Shown piece by piece: positions 16,091-25,333 of a DNA stretch of 64,000 nt. Source of the stretch: CAYPXN01 sp964470915 (GTDB lineage Bacteria > UBA10199 > JADFYH01). The stretch is from contig CAYYEM010000001.1 of assembly GCA_964470915.1 (NCBI GenBank), forward strand, positions 102,345-166,344, given 5' to 3'. The notes below the pieces were generated by a model. That model had not been told where the DNA came from, did no database searches, and saw nothing but the letters and a program-made list of their open reading frames with translations. The position numbers and the translations under genes were made by a program. Each line of letters begins with the position of its first letter. Position 1 is the first letter of the stretch.

Positions 16091-17238
16091 AGAATTTGTC
16101 CGCTGAATAAATTACTTACCACATTCATAATCGTGACAGCGCCTCCGCCAGGAGCTGCATAGTAGGTGTTAGTAGCGTTTCCACTAGAATCAGTTTGAAG
16201 AGAAATTCCATATGCGTTTTGACCATTGAGAGAAGAAATTCTTCCTGCAGTATAGCTTGAAAGATCTGCAGCCACATCGATATATCCCATATCTCCTGTT
16301 GATTGGGTAAAAAAACCACCAATTAATCCAGAGGCTAAAGGCCCTGCAGTTACAATTGTTGCTGCACCAGAAAGTACATCTGTGCTGGCGAGACTGCTTC
16401 CCAAGGCTGGAGGAGTGATAGTGCTACCAATTTGAGTACTTGCTGAAGGGGTAGTTACATTTAAGTTATAAACCAACACTTCATTGGCTTGAGGTTGAAT
16501 CACAAAAAGGGCCGTGCCACTCGAGTTAGTGGCAGAAGCAACAGAGCTTGTAGTAGCACCAACATCTAAAGTTTGTGCGGCTAGGCTCAGGTCGCTTGTA
16601 TCGATGAAGCTGATACTATTTGTATCAAGCGAAGAAACAATGAGTTGATTGGTGCTGGAGTTCCAATGCATTTTCCCAGGGCTAGTTTGTACTGCCAAAG
16701 GAGAGCCTGTGACTTCAACGCCTGTGTTAGCATCAAAGGCATGAACCATAGAAGTAGTGCTATCGGATACATATACAACTCCCAGCGTAGAGTTGACCGC
16801 CAAGCCTAAGAGTTCATCACTGGTGCCAGTTCCGACTGTAATGGGAGAAATAGAAGCCGCAGCAATGCCTGTGCTTGGATTATAATCTAATACGACAATT
16901 GTATTGCTGGGAGAATCTCCCGTGCCTACTAAAAAGATTCGAGTAATACCTGAGCCCAGGTTGTAAGTTGCGATGTCTTGTGGAAGCGTAGGAATTTGAA
17001 TGGTGCTTCCATTATTTATAATAGGTGCTCCCCCAATGACTGAATTTGTGGAGAGGGTAATGAGTGTGAGAACGTTGTTTTGAGAATCAGCAATCGCAAT
17101 AATGTTGTTGGTGTTGTTGACTGAAATTACACGGGGTGCAATCAGAATGTTAGATACAGTGTTGTTTTTTGAACAACTTGCTAAGGTGAGAATTAAAAGA
17201 AAAATAAAACAAATTTTAGAAAAAAATTTTGAATTCAT
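16087..17238 (-). CDS. Lipoprotein with beta-propeller (YVTN-like) repeats, first of a pair
   Basis: I start the gene at ATG 17238 rather than the longer frame at 17292, because the extra 18 residues are encoded by a hairpin repeat. The protein is then 383 residues with lipobox TLASC (Cys22). The mature part is made of Gly/Ser/Thr/Ala-rich beta-strand repeats with phrases such as LGVVYVSDST and FDANTGVEV, typical of YVTN-type beta-propellers. It is predicted to be anchored to a membrane on the outer side of the cell; ligand unknown. It lies downstream of the related gene at 17323. Confidence 0.8.
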   Translation of the reverse strand: MNSKFFSKICFIFLLILTLASCSKNNTVSNILIAPRVISVNNTNNIIAIADSQNNVLTLITLSTNSVIGGAPIINNGSTIQIPTLPQDIATYNLGSGITRIFLVGTGDSPSNTIVVLDYNPSTGIAAASISPITVGTGTSDELLGLAVNSTLGVVYVSDSTTSMVHAFDANTGVEVTGSPLAVQTSPGKMHWNSSTNQLIVSSLDTNSISFIDTSDLSLAAQTLDVGATTSSVASATNSSGTALFVIQPQANEVLVYNLNVTTPSASTQIGSTITPPALGSSLASTDVLSGAATIVTAGPLASGLIGGFFTQSTGDMGYIDVAADLSSYTAGRISSLNGQNAYGISLQTDSSGNATNTYYAAPGGGAVTIMNVVSNLFSGQIL

Positions 17239-17256
17239 TAAAGAACTTTCATCACT

Positions 17257-17313
17257 CTTCCCCTCTGTTTTTGCAGAGGACCTCCTGTTCATTTGAGAGG
17301 AGGGACAGGGAAG
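17257..17313. repeat. Long imperfect hairpin between the two propeller lipoprotein genes (family C)
   Basis: The outer arms CTTCCCCTCTGT and ACAGGGAAG and inner arms CCTCCT/AGGAGG can fold into one structure spanning the intergenic region. It resembles the C/G-rich elements at 1350-1443 and 21230-21268. Confidence 0.6.
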
Positions 17314-17322
17314 AAGCTTTAT

Positions 17323-18504
17323 CTACGGAAAAGTTGCGACCACCCCAAGTGTGTTTCCATTGATGATCGAAACGTTATTTGAGTTTAAGTTCATCACATA
17401 AATATAGGGGACTCCACCAAAATGCCCCACACTGATACCAAAAGGATTCAAACCTTGTGCTATGCCCGCTGGTAAAGATTCGTCCAGTTCAATTTGAGCA
17501 ATCTGAGTGAGCGAATTAGTGTCAATCACAGATACTTGATTGTTATCGCTCAGCGTTACGTAAACTTTTTCATTTAAAGTATCTACCGCTACTTCATTAG
17601 GATTAGTGTTTAAAGAAATTTCAGACACAACGAGAGAAGAGATAGGTATTTCAATAGGAGTGCCTGTACTATTAACAGGCAAACTTTGTTCGGAGAGAAT
17701 TTTTAAAGCAGGACTAATACCATCAACGACATAAATATAATTGCTATCACTCGCGATACCACGAGTAGAAATTGTATTTGCTAAATCATAATCAACGGCT
17801 GCACTGCCTCCTGAGGTGACAGTGAGTGTTGGGTCTGGAAGAGGAATTTGACTTGTATTTAAAATCAACATGCGATCGGTGCGATTGGTGACAAACAAAT
17901 ATTGTCCTGATGGAGAGAGCGCCAATTCTCGAGTTCCCGAGGTGTTAAGAGTGACACCTAAGTTGTTTTGAACATTAAAACTTACTTGAGTTCTTTGATT
18001 TAAGTTCGAAAAGAGAATACGATCTACAGAGCCTGTGCAGGCAATGTATAAATTTGTTCCATCAGATGTAATACCGAAGGGATTACCATCGGTAGCATAT
18101 TGGGTGATACTTAAATAACTGGAAGAGCTTTCATTTACATTCACTTGTAGAATTTGATCGATATTATCTTCTATGTTCGCACTCAATCGATTGGTGATGT
18201 ACAAGAGTTGGTTAGTGTTATCGAGATAAGCTTGCCCTGAGAAATTTAAGATAGAAATTACATTCAGCACTTGAGGTGCTGTGGGGTTGGTCAGATCTAA
18301 GACCATCAGAGAGGCATCGCCATAATTAACAGCATTATTGGAGTTGATGAGATAGCCACGATTTCGTGTTTCATCGATGGTCATGAAAATAGGTTGGGCT
18401 AAAACAGGGCTCGTAGTGCTTAGAGGAATGTTCGGGAAAATACCAGGTCCTGCACAAGCGGACAAAAATAGCAGGAAGAAAAAAATATAAATTCTTTTAT
18501 ACAT
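17323..18504 (-). CDS. Lipoprotein with beta-propeller (YVTN-like) repeats, second of a pair
   Basis: About 393 residues from the chosen ATG at 18504; an in-frame ATG at 18522 adds six residues and neither has a clear ribosome site. Signal peptide with lipobox FLSAC (Cys17). The repeats contain NQLLYITNRL, GQYLFVTNRT and NEKVYVTLSD, the pattern of 40-50-residue propeller blades that records per-blade V-Y/F-V-x-N motifs. It follows ppdK by 29 bp and precedes its paralog, so glyS-ppdK-propeller-propeller may be one transcript. Function unknown. Confidence 0.8.
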   Translation of the reverse strand: MYKRIYIFFFLLFLSACAGPGIFPNIPLSTTSPVLAQPIFMTIDETRNRGYLINSNNAVNYGDASLMVLDLTNPTAPQVLNVISILNFSGQAYLDNTNQLLYITNRLSANIEDNIDQILQVNVNESSSSYLSITQYATDGNPFGITSDGTNLYIACTGSVDRILFSNLNQRTQVSFNVQNNLGVTLNTSGTRELALSPSGQYLFVTNRTDRMLILNTSQIPLPDPTLTVTSGGSAAVDYDLANTISTRGIASDSNYIYVVDGISPALKILSEQSLPVNSTGTPIEIPISSLVVSEISLNTNPNEVAVDTLNEKVYVTLSDNNQVSVIDTNSLTQIAQIELDESLPAGIAQGLNPFGISVGHFGGVPYIYVMNLNSNNVSIINGNTLGVVATFP

Positions 18505-18533
18505 AGATAAATGAAGCAACATACGAACGTTTT

Positions 18534-21224
18534 TTAAACCGTCGATGAGCCTTTAACTCCCTGATCTTTCAAAGCGGCTTGTGCAGCTGCCAGTCTAGCA
18601 ATCGGCACTCTAAAAGGAGAACAACTTACATATTCCAAACCATTTTGATGACAAAATTCTACTGAAGGTGGATTTCCACCATGTTCTCCACAAATTCCCG
18701 TTTTTAATTTGGGCTTTGTTTTTCTTCCCAGTTCAGTTGCCATTTTAATTAAGCGTCCAACTCCTTCTTGATCTAAAACAACGAAAGGATCGTCTGCATA
18801 AATTTTTCTTTCAACATAAACCGGTAAAAATTTTCCAGCATCATCACGTGACAAACCATAAGTGGTTTGAGTGAGATCGTTGGTGCCAAATGAAAAGAAA
18901 TCGGCAAATTCTGCGACGCGGTCGGCTGTGAGTGCAGCACGTGGAAGTTCAATCATGGTGCCTACGAGATATTGTAACTGTACGCCTTTTTCTTTCATCA
19001 CGTCTTCACAAACTTTTTCAGTTTCAGCCCGTAAAATTCCAAGTTCTCTGGCATCCGATACCAGCGGGATCATGATTTCAGGAATGATTTTGAAATTTTC
19101 TTCTTTGGCGAGTTCACAAGCAGCTTCCATAATCGCTCGGACCTGCATTTTATAAATTTCTGGGTAAGTGATCCCAAGTCTGCAACCTCGATGACCTAAC
19201 ATCGGGTTAAATTCTTTCAGGCTATCAAGCTTGTTTTTAAGCTTTTCAATGCCGACTCCCATGCTTTTGGAAAGACCCAAAATTTCCTCTTCAGTGTGAG
19301 GTAAAAACTCATGGAGTGGGGGATCCAGTAAGCGTATCGTGACTGGCAAGTCTTTCATTTCACGGAAAATACCTTTGAAGTCACTTTTTTGCATGGGTAA
19401 TATTTTTTTGAGGGCTTTTTCACGACCTTCACGATCTTCAGATAAAATCATTTCACGAACGGCTTCGATGCGTTCTGAGTCAAAGAACATATGCTCTGTG
19501 CGGCAAAGTCCGATTCCTTCAGCACCAAACTGACGAGCTACTTTAGCATCATTAGGAGTATCGGCATTGGTTCGTACTCGAAGTTTGCGCGCTTTATCTA
19601 CCCAGCCCATTAAAGTTGCAAAATCTCCTGAAAGAGCAGGTGTGATTGTGGGAACTTGTCCTAAAATAATTTCACCACTTGAACCATCCAATGTAATCCA
19701 GTCGCTTTCCTTTACAACTTTGCCAGAAATAGTGAATTGGTTTTTGTCGTAATCAATATGGAGAGCCGCACAACCAGTGACACAGCATTTTCCCATTCCA
19801 CGTGCGACCACTGCAGCATGGGAGGTCATGCCTCCTCGAGCGGTGAGAATTCCCTGAGCGACATTCATTCCATGAATATCTTCAGGAGAAGTTTCAACAC
19901 GGACTAGAATTACTTTCTCACCTTTTTTGGATAATTTATCGGCATCTTCAGCAGAAAAAACTACACGACCCGTCGCTGCACCTGGTGAAGCAGGGAGACC
20001 TTTTCCTAAAACTTCTTTTTTAGCCTTTGGATCAAGGGTGGGATGCAAAAGTTGATCGAGTTGAGCTGGATCAATACGCAAAATCGCTTCGGGTTCACTA
20101 ATCAGTTTTTCACTGACCATATCGACAGCAACTTTGACCGCAGCTTTCGCCGTACGTTTAGCATTACGAGTTTGCAACATCCAAACTTTGCCACGTTCGA
20201 TGGTGAACTCAATATCTTGCATATCTCGATAATGTTTTTCGAGTTTTTGATAAATGTCGACAAGGGTTTTATAACAAGTGGGCAATACTTCTTCCATGGA
20301 TGGCAAAGTGCCGCCTCCACGTTTTTTTCCTTCGAGATTGATCGGTTGAGGAGTGCGAATTCCCGCTACTACATCTTCTCCTTGGGCATTTACTAAAAAT
20401 TCGCCAAAGAAAAGTTTTTCACCCGTAGAAGGATCACGAGTAAAGGCAACCCCTGTAGCGCAATCGTTACCCATGTTGCCAAATACCATCGATTGAACGC
20501 TCACCGCAGTTCCCCATTCTTGAGGAATGCTATTGATGCGACGGTATTCAATCGCTCGCTTATTCATCCAGGATTTAAAAACAGCTCCAATGGCTCCATG
20601 AAGTTGTTCCCAAGGATCATTGGGAAAAGGTTTTCCCAATTCTTGTTCAACGAGTTGTTTGAATTGTCCGACGAGTTCTTTCCAATCGTTTGCACTGAGT
20701 TCTGTATCGAGATGGGCTTTTTTCTCATGTTTGCGGGCTTCGAGTAGGTGTTCAAACTTGATGCGTGGAACTCCTAATACGACATCCGAATACATTTGGA
20801 TAAAACGGCGATAACTATCATAAGCAAATCGTTCGTCTCCAGAATCTTTAATAATACCTTGAATCGTTTGATCGGTGAGACCTAAGTTTAAAATAGTATC
20901 CATCATGCCTGGCATGCTGGCACGTGCCCCAGATCGAACAGAAACAAGTAAAGGATTTTGAGCATCTCCAAAACGTCGGCCCATTAATTCTTCTACTTTT
21001 TTCAAATTTTCTTTGATTTGGTTTTCGAGTTCAGGAGGGTAAGTATTTTTGTTTTGATAGTAATAGGTGCAAACTTCGGTCGTGATGGTGAAGCCGGGAG
21101 GAACAGGAATTCCCAATAAGTTCATTTCTGCCAGGTTAGCACCTTTGCCACCGAGCAGATCTTTCATATTGGCTTTACCTTCGGCGATTCCCGCTCCGAA
21201 AAAATAAACGTATTTTTTTGTCAT
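18534..21224 (-). CDS. ppdK: Pyruvate, phosphate dikinase
   Basis: Interconverts pyruvate, ATP and phosphate with PEP, AMP and pyrophosphate. The 896 residues are typical. The N-terminal ATP-grasp/PEP-synthase domain has GGKGANLAEM near 25-34; the swivelling phosphohistidine domain has GGMTSHAA with catalytic His469; the C-terminal PEP/pyruvate TIM barrel ends with ICGEHGGNPPS, the catalytic Cys motif. The position after EHGG is Asn where Asp is usual; this is probably tolerated. It lies downstream of glyS. It may run gluconeogenically, in line with the CstA-type pyruvate/peptide carrier in this window. Confidence 0.96.
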   Translation of the reverse strand: MTKKYVYFFGAGIAEGKANMKDLLGGKGANLAEMNLLGIPVPPGFTITTEVCTYYYQNKNTYPPELENQIKENLKKVEELMGRRFGDAQNPLLVSVRSGARASMPGMMDTILNLGLTDQTIQGIIKDSGDERFAYDSYRRFIQMYSDVVLGVPRIKFEHLLEARKHEKKAHLDTELSANDWKELVGQFKQLVEQELGKPFPNDPWEQLHGAIGAVFKSWMNKRAIEYRRINSIPQEWGTAVSVQSMVFGNMGNDCATGVAFTRDPSTGEKLFFGEFLVNAQGEDVVAGIRTPQPINLEGKKRGGGTLPSMEEVLPTCYKTLVDIYQKLEKHYRDMQDIEFTIERGKVWMLQTRNAKRTAKAAVKVAVDMVSEKLISEPEAILRIDPAQLDQLLHPTLDPKAKKEVLGKGLPASPGAATGRVVFSAEDADKLSKKGEKVILVRVETSPEDIHGMNVAQGILTARGGMTSHAAVVARGMGKCCVTGCAALHIDYDKNQFTISGKVVKESDWITLDGSSGEIILGQVPTITPALSGDFATLMGWVDKARKLRVRTNADTPNDAKVARQFGAEGIGLCRTEHMFFDSERIEAVREMILSEDREGREKALKKILPMQKSDFKGIFREMKDLPVTIRLLDPPLHEFLPHTEEEILGLSKSMGVGIEKLKNKLDSLKEFNPMLGHRGCRLGITYPEIYKMQVRAIMEAACELAKEENFKIIPEIMIPLVSDARELGILRAETEKVCEDVMKEKGVQLQYLVGTMIELPRAALTADRVAEFADFFSFGTNDLTQTTYGLSRDDAGKFLPVYVERKIYADDPFVVLDQEGVGRLIKMATELGRKTKPKLKTGICGEHGGNPPSVEFCHQNGLEYVSCSPFRVPIARLAAAQAALKDQGVKGSSTV

Positions 21225-21229
21225 AGAGT

Positions 21230-21268
21230 CGTCCTCCCTTCACCTCCCTGGTTTGAGAGGTGAGGGTT
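21230..21268. repeat. Hairpin repeat between ppdK and glyS (family C)
   Basis: CACCTC (21241-21246) pairs with GAGGTG (21257-21262), flanked by CTCCCTT and GAGGGTT. It is similar in composition and placement to the other intergenic C/G-rich hairpins. Confidence 0.5.
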
Positions 21269-21273
21269 CTTCA

Positions 21274-22701
21274 TTATAAATTCAAGCGATCCTGTAAATA
21301 GTTTTTTACTTGGCTCATTGCAATGCGTTCTTGTTTCATGCTGTCGCGTTCGCGAAGCGTTACGCATTGATCGTTTTCAGATTCAAAATCGTAAGTAATG
21401 CAATAAGGGGTGCCAATTTCGTCATGACGACGATAGCGCTTTCCAATACTGCCAGCTTCATCAAAATCAGTTTTAAAATAATTTCGCAATTCTAATTCCA
21501 GTTTTTTGGCTGGTTCCGCCAATTTTTTGGATAAAGGAAAAATGGCGGCCTTGTAGGGAGCAATGTGAGGGGCAAATTTCATGACAAGGCGATCCTCTTC
21601 TCCNNNNNNNNNNNNNNNNNNNNNNNNNNNNNNNNNNNNNNNNNNNNNNNNNNNNNNNNNNNNNNNNNNNNNNNNNNNNNNNNNNNNNNNNNNNNNNNNN
21701 NNNACCTTTTCTTCAGTATAAGCATCTGCAAAAACAGTTAAGAAAGTACGATCGACACCCAAAGAAGTTTCTATTACAGCGGGGACATATTTTTCTTTTT
21801 TCTCGTCATCGAAATAACTCATGTCTTTGCCAGAAACCTTAATATGTTGGCTTAAATCATAATTAGATCGATTGGCAATACCTTCAAGTTCGGACCAGCC
21901 AAAAGGAAATTCGTATTCCACGTCCGTACAGCCTTTAGCATAATGAGCAAGTTCATCTTTGGCGTGTTCGCGCAAGCGAAGTTTGTCTTTTTTAATACCC
22001 AAGTCTAAAAACCATTGTTTGCGAGCTTCCACCCAATGTTGATACCACTCTTCGCCCACTTTTTCATCTGGATGAATGAAGAATTCCATTTCCATCTGCT
22101 CAAATTCTCGTGAACGGAAAATGAAGTTACGAGGAGTGATTTCATTTCGAAAACTTTTTCCGATTTGCGCAATTCCAAAAGGAATTTTTTGACGTGATAC
22201 CGTTTGAATATTTTTAAAATTCGTGAAGATAGACTGGCAAGTTTCAGGTCTTAGATAAGCCACTGCAGAATCATCTTTTACAGCACCCACATAAGTTTGA
22301 AACATAAGGTTGAATTGCCTGATTTCCGTGAGTTCTCCTTCTCCTTTTTTGTCGACCGCACATTGTTTAACAGTAAGAGAAGGTTTTTTATTACAGGGAA
22401 TGGCTTCAATTTGATCAGCTCGAAAGCGTCCTTTGCAAACTTTGCAATCAACCATGGGATCTGAAAAATTGGCTAAATGTCCAGAAGCTTCCCAAGTTTT
22501 GGGATGACATATAATAGAGGTATCGACTCCCACGACATCGTCTCGAAGTTGAACAATTTTTTTCCACCAGAATTGTTTAATGTTATTTCGAAGTTCTACT
22601 CCCAAAGGGCCATAATCCCAAAAGCCGTTAATTCCCCCGTATATTTCGCTGGATTGGAAGACAAAACCTCTTCGTTTGGCTAAGCTGACTAATTTTTCCA
22701 T
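21274..22701 (-). CDS. glyS: Glycyl-tRNA synthetase, single-chain type (contains an assembly gap)
   Basis: Class II synthetase that charges tRNA-Gly, of the alpha2 type rather than the alpha2-beta2 GlyQ/GlyS type. The start is ATG 22701 with AAGGA 7 nt upstream; the longer frame starts inside a repeat. The protein is 475 residues as assembled. A zinc-ribbon-like CKVCKGRFRAD, motif 2 region (SFRNEITPRNFIFRSREFEQMEMEF) and the C-terminal anticodon-binding domain (YRRHDEIGTPY) are visible. A 100-N gap interrupts the region between DAYTEEK and GEEDRLV. In family members this stretch can be very short, so few or no residues may really be missing. Confidence 0.93.
   Translation of the reverse strand: MEKLVSLAKRRGFVFQSSEIYGGINGFWDYGPLGVELRNNIKQFWWKKIVQLRDDVVGVDTSIICHPKTWEASGHLANFSDPMVDCKVCKGRFRADQIEAIPCNKKPSLTVKQCAVDKKGEGELTEIRQFNLMFQTYVGAVKDDSAVAYLRPETCQSIFTNFKNIQTVSRQKIPFGIAQIGKSFRNEITPRNFIFRSREFEQMEMEFFIHPDEKVGEEWYQHWVEARKQWFLDLGIKKDKLRLREHAKDELAHYAKGCTDVEYEFPFGWSELEGIANRSNYDLSQHIKVSGKDMSYFDDEKKEKYVPAVIETSLGVDRTFLTVFADAYTEEKXXXXXXXXXXXXXXXXXXXXXXXXXXXXXXXXXXGEEDRLVMKFAPHIAPYKAAIFPLSKKLAEPAKKLELELRNYFKTDFDEAGSIGKRYRRHDEIGTPYCITYDFESENDQCVTLRERDSMKQERIAMSQVKNYLQDRLNL
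21604..21703. other. Assembly gap (100 N) inside glyS
   Basis: Exactly 100 N, a placeholder length. The reading frame is the same on both sides, which is not evidence that the gap size is right. Confidence 0.95.
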
Positions 22702-22708
22702 GAATGAA

Positions 22709-22786
22709 TCCTTCAACAGGCTCAGGATGAACGGGGTACTTTAAAGACTTTATGACACAACCGTTCGTGGTGAGCTTGTCGAACCC
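22709..22786. repeat. Paired inverted repeat (family A), copy 1
   Basis: The left arm CCTTCAACAGGCTCAGGATG-AACGG (22710-22734) and right arm CCGTTCGTGGTGAGCTTGTC-GAACC (22761-22786) are imperfect inverted repeats. The same element occurs at 41909-41972, 43122-43183 and 56920-57019. Its left end supplies the AAGGA ribosome site of glyS. Confidence 0.85.
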
Positions 22787-22953
22787 TAGACAACATTTAG
22801 AAGTTGCCCTGCTAACATTGAGGAAAAGGAAGGGTCAAGACAAAAGCCTGGTTTTTCCTCGGAATTATAAAAGATTTTTTTTGCTTTAAGCAAAAAGCCT
22901 CATTATACTGGGTGCCATTTCTTCTAAAATTTTGGGTGGAGGGTTTTTATATT

Positions 22954-24180
22954 ATGAGTCAAGGTCGTTCTTTTTCTGTTTTTCAAAAAGTCCTGCTTTT
23001 TTTTGGCATTCTAGCCTTGTCGTGCAGTGTTGCATGTTCCTCTAAATCCAAAAAAAAAGGTCCTGGGGCCAACGATAAAATTTATCCTGTTTCCATTCAA
23101 AAAGTTGCCAAAGAAGAAGTGCCTGACATTATAGAAGTGAAAGGCAATTTTATTCCTTATGATAAATTAGATGTAAAAGCTGAAACGGAAGGAAAAGTCA
23201 TTTCCTCCCCAGTGAGTGAAGGGCAAATGGTGAACTTGGGAGATCCTTTGGTCAGTATTAATCCCGAAGCATTGCAGCTTTTGCTTGAAAAGGAAAAGTT
23301 AGAACTCAAGGAACAAGAAGCTAAAATTGAGGCGGGTCTTTCAACAAAAAATACGGCGCTCAGAGACGCTGCCAAAAAACCTTTGGGAGGACGCCCGGGA
23401 GAAAATCCTGAAAATCCGGATCAAAATCCTGACAATAATCCTGAAAACCCAGCCCCTTCTCCTGATCAAGTGGGAGATGAACCCCCGAGTGCTGCGAATG
23501 TTCCAGACGCAAGTGCTCCTCCTGAGAATGGAGATGCTGTACATCGTGCTAATGAAGTGACTCTCGATCGTATCAAGGCAGAAATCGCGCTTACTGAAAA
23601 GAAAATTGAGTCAGCCAATATTATGGCCGGCATCTCCGGAATGATTTCAAAGAAAAATATTACTGAAGGCAGTTCTGTGACCTTCGGTGAAGTTTTGTTT
23701 CAAATTGTGAGAATTGATCCAATTTTGCTTTCTGTTTTTGTCGATAAAAAAGTCGTCGGAAATATTCAAAAAGGCGAGAAAATGGATGTTAAAATTGATG
23801 AAATGCCGGATGTTACATTGAGTGGGGAAGTAACTTATATTGCAGCGGAGGCAGATGCTCAAAGTAAAAATTATGAAATCCGAATTTCAGTGCCTAATAC
23901 CCAGCTTAAAATAAGGGCTGGTATGCAAGGTTTAGCTATTATGCCTCAAAGTGGGATTCGTAAAGCACTTTTGATTCCTGAAGGAGCTACGTTAACTCAA
24001 AATGGAAAAGTTTATGTGTATGTGTTGAATGGCCAATTAGCAGATCGAAAAGAAGTAGAGTTAGGGGCTAAAACAGAAGGTAAAGTAGAAGTAAAAAGTG
24101 GTTTAAAAGAAGGGGAAGAAATAGTGGTGAAAGGAAACGCTACTTTTAAAGATGAACAAGAATTTGTCAGAGTGGAGTAG
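22954..24180 (+). CDS. Periplasmic adaptor (membrane fusion) lipoprotein of an RND-type efflux pump
   Basis: HlyD/AcrA-like adaptor that bridges an inner-membrane pump to an outer-membrane channel. The start is ATG 22954 with GGAGGG upstream; the ORF start at 22912 lacks one. A hydrophobic N-terminus has candidate lipidated cysteines at residues 24 and 28. The barrel-sandwich half motif DVKAETEGKVIS and the later beta-barrel (IRAGMQGLAIMP) are clear. The alpha-hairpin carries an unusual insertion of about 50 residues rich in Pro, Asn, Glu and Asp. No pump or channel gene is next to it, so its partner must be elsewhere. Confidence 0.87.
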   Translation: MSQGRSFSVFQKVLLFFGILALSCSVACSSKSKKKGPGANDKIYPVSIQKVAKEEVPDIIEVKGNFIPYDKLDVKAETEGKVISSPVSEGQMVNLGDPLVSINPEALQLLLEKEKLELKEQEAKIEAGLSTKNTALRDAAKKPLGGRPGENPENPDQNPDNNPENPAPSPDQVGDEPPSAANVPDASAPPENGDAVHRANEVTLDRIKAEIALTEKKIESANIMAGISGMISKKNITEGSSVTFGEVLFQIVRIDPILLSVFVDKKVVGNIQKGEKMDVKIDEMPDVTLSGEVTYIAAEADAQSKNYEIRISVPNTQLKIRAGMQGLAIMPQSGIRKALLIPEGATLTQNGKVYVYVLNGQLADRKEVELGAKTEGKVEVKSGLKEGEEIVVKGNATFKDEQEFVRVE

Positions 24181-24186
24181 TCGACT

Positions 24187-24381
24187 TTAGTAGGAAATAA
24201 GTGGAGTGCTTTCTTCGGTGGGGGTGAGCTCATCGAAGATCAGAGATTCCTGAGGAACTAGAAAAACACGGCCAATCACTCTACCGCTAAAAGGATTGGT
24301 AGGAACTTGAAGTTTGTCGTCACGACTTCTCATCCCATTGATATAAAGTTTAAAATTTCGAATTTTTTCAAAAAATTTCAT
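24187..24381 (-). CDS. Small hypothetical protein, 64 residues
   Basis: The ATG at 24381 is preceded by AGGAAGAAG, a fair ribosome site, and the frame fills the gap between the adaptor and usp genes, ending 6 bp from the adaptor stop. The sequence begins MKFFEKIRNFKLYINGMRS and is basic at the N-terminus and acidic near the end, with no signal peptide or membrane segment. No family recognised. A real gene is likelier than chance because of position and ribosome site. Confidence 0.5.
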   Translation of the reverse strand: MKFFEKIRNFKLYINGMRSRDDKLQVPTNPFSGRVIGRVFLVPQESLIFDELTPTEESTPLISY

Positions 24382-24496
24382 TGTACGTCTTCTTCCTTTT
24401 TTGGGATATCCTCAAAAAAGATATTACTCAAATCTCTTCGACAGCTCAATAGGAGAGTTGTGTGAAATTTAAACTTTACTCATAGAGGGAATAGAT

Positions 24497-25333
24497 ATGT
24501 TTAAAACTATTTTAGTCTGCTTGGATGGTTCACCTCAGGATAAAATTGTGACGGATGCTGCTTTATGGTTTGCGGAACATCTTAAAGCAAATCTGCATGG
24601 TTTACATGTATTGGATTTGATTGCCTTAGAAGGGCCTCTTCTTTACGATATTTCAGGGGCTTTGGCTTTGATTCCCCAGATGAATTTTATGGAGGAGAAT
24701 CGTAAAATTCTTCAGGAAAGGGGTAAAAGTATTTTAGAGTTGTTTAAGCTGAAGTGTGAAGAAACTAAAATTCCCTGCCAAACTTATTTGGAAGAAGGGA
24801 TTATTCATCAAGTGATTACAGATAAAGCTCAAACCCATGATTTAACTCTTTTGGGGAGGCGGGGTTTAAATTATAAATTAGATAAAGATCTTCTAGGTTC
24901 TACGGCTGATCGGGTGGTGAGAAAAACAAAATCACCTCTTTTTGTTCTTACCCATGACTTTCAACCACTCCGTTCTCCTTTATTAGCTTACGATGGCACC
25001 GAAGCTTCACGTGAAGCCATGATTTCTTCGGTTCGATTAATTTCTGAGCTGAAACTTCCCCTGACAGTATTGAATGTGAATGCAAGTGCCGAAGAAGGTA
25101 AAGAGATTTTGAAAGAGGCAAAATCCTATCTTGATGCTTATTCTTTGGTGGTAAAATATGAATGTGTACAAGGAACGCCTCGACACGAAGTTCCTGATTA
25201 TGCGAAACGTCATGGGCATGATTTAATTATTTTGGGAGCTCATGGACATATGGGAATTGTAGAGCTTTTATTGGGTTCAACGACGGAATATGTGTTGTGG
25301 CAGGGAGCTGCGCATGTTTTTATTGATCGTTAG
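24497..25333 (+). CDS. Universal stress protein, tandem UspA domains
   Basis: 278 residues made of two UspA (Rossmann-like) domains. Each half ends with the ATP-binding motif: LLGRRGLNYK...GSTADRV in the first and ILGAHGHMGI...GSTTEYV in the second, so both may bind nucleotide. Tandem Usp proteins respond to energy, oxidative or stationary-phase stress; the specific signal cannot be read here. The gene overlaps the following secreted glycosidase-like gene by 20 bp, which suggests coupled translation. A start ATG follows GAGGGAATAGAT. Confidence 0.92.
   Translation: MFKTILVCLDGSPQDKIVTDAALWFAEHLKANLHGLHVLDLIALEGPLLYDISGALALIPQMNFMEENRKILQERGKSILELFKLKCEETKIPCQTYLEEGIIHQVITDKAQTHDLTLLGRRGLNYKLDKDLLGSTADRVVRKTKSPLFVLTHDFQPLRSPLLAYDGTEASREAMISSVRLISELKLPLTVLNVNASAEEGKEILKEAKSYLDAYSLVVKYECVQGTPRHEVPDYAKRHGHDLIILGAHGHMGIVELLLGSTTEYVLWQGAAHVFIDR

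Noticed and set aside
17239..17292. 18-residue N-terminal extension of the propeller lipoprotein
   Set aside because: It is encoded by an intergenic hairpin repeat; starting at 17238 gives a normal lipoprotein signal.
23003..23020. TTGGCATT resembling a -24 element inside the adaptor gene
   Set aside because: The next TTG is six bases away rather than four and the GC of the -12 is missing.
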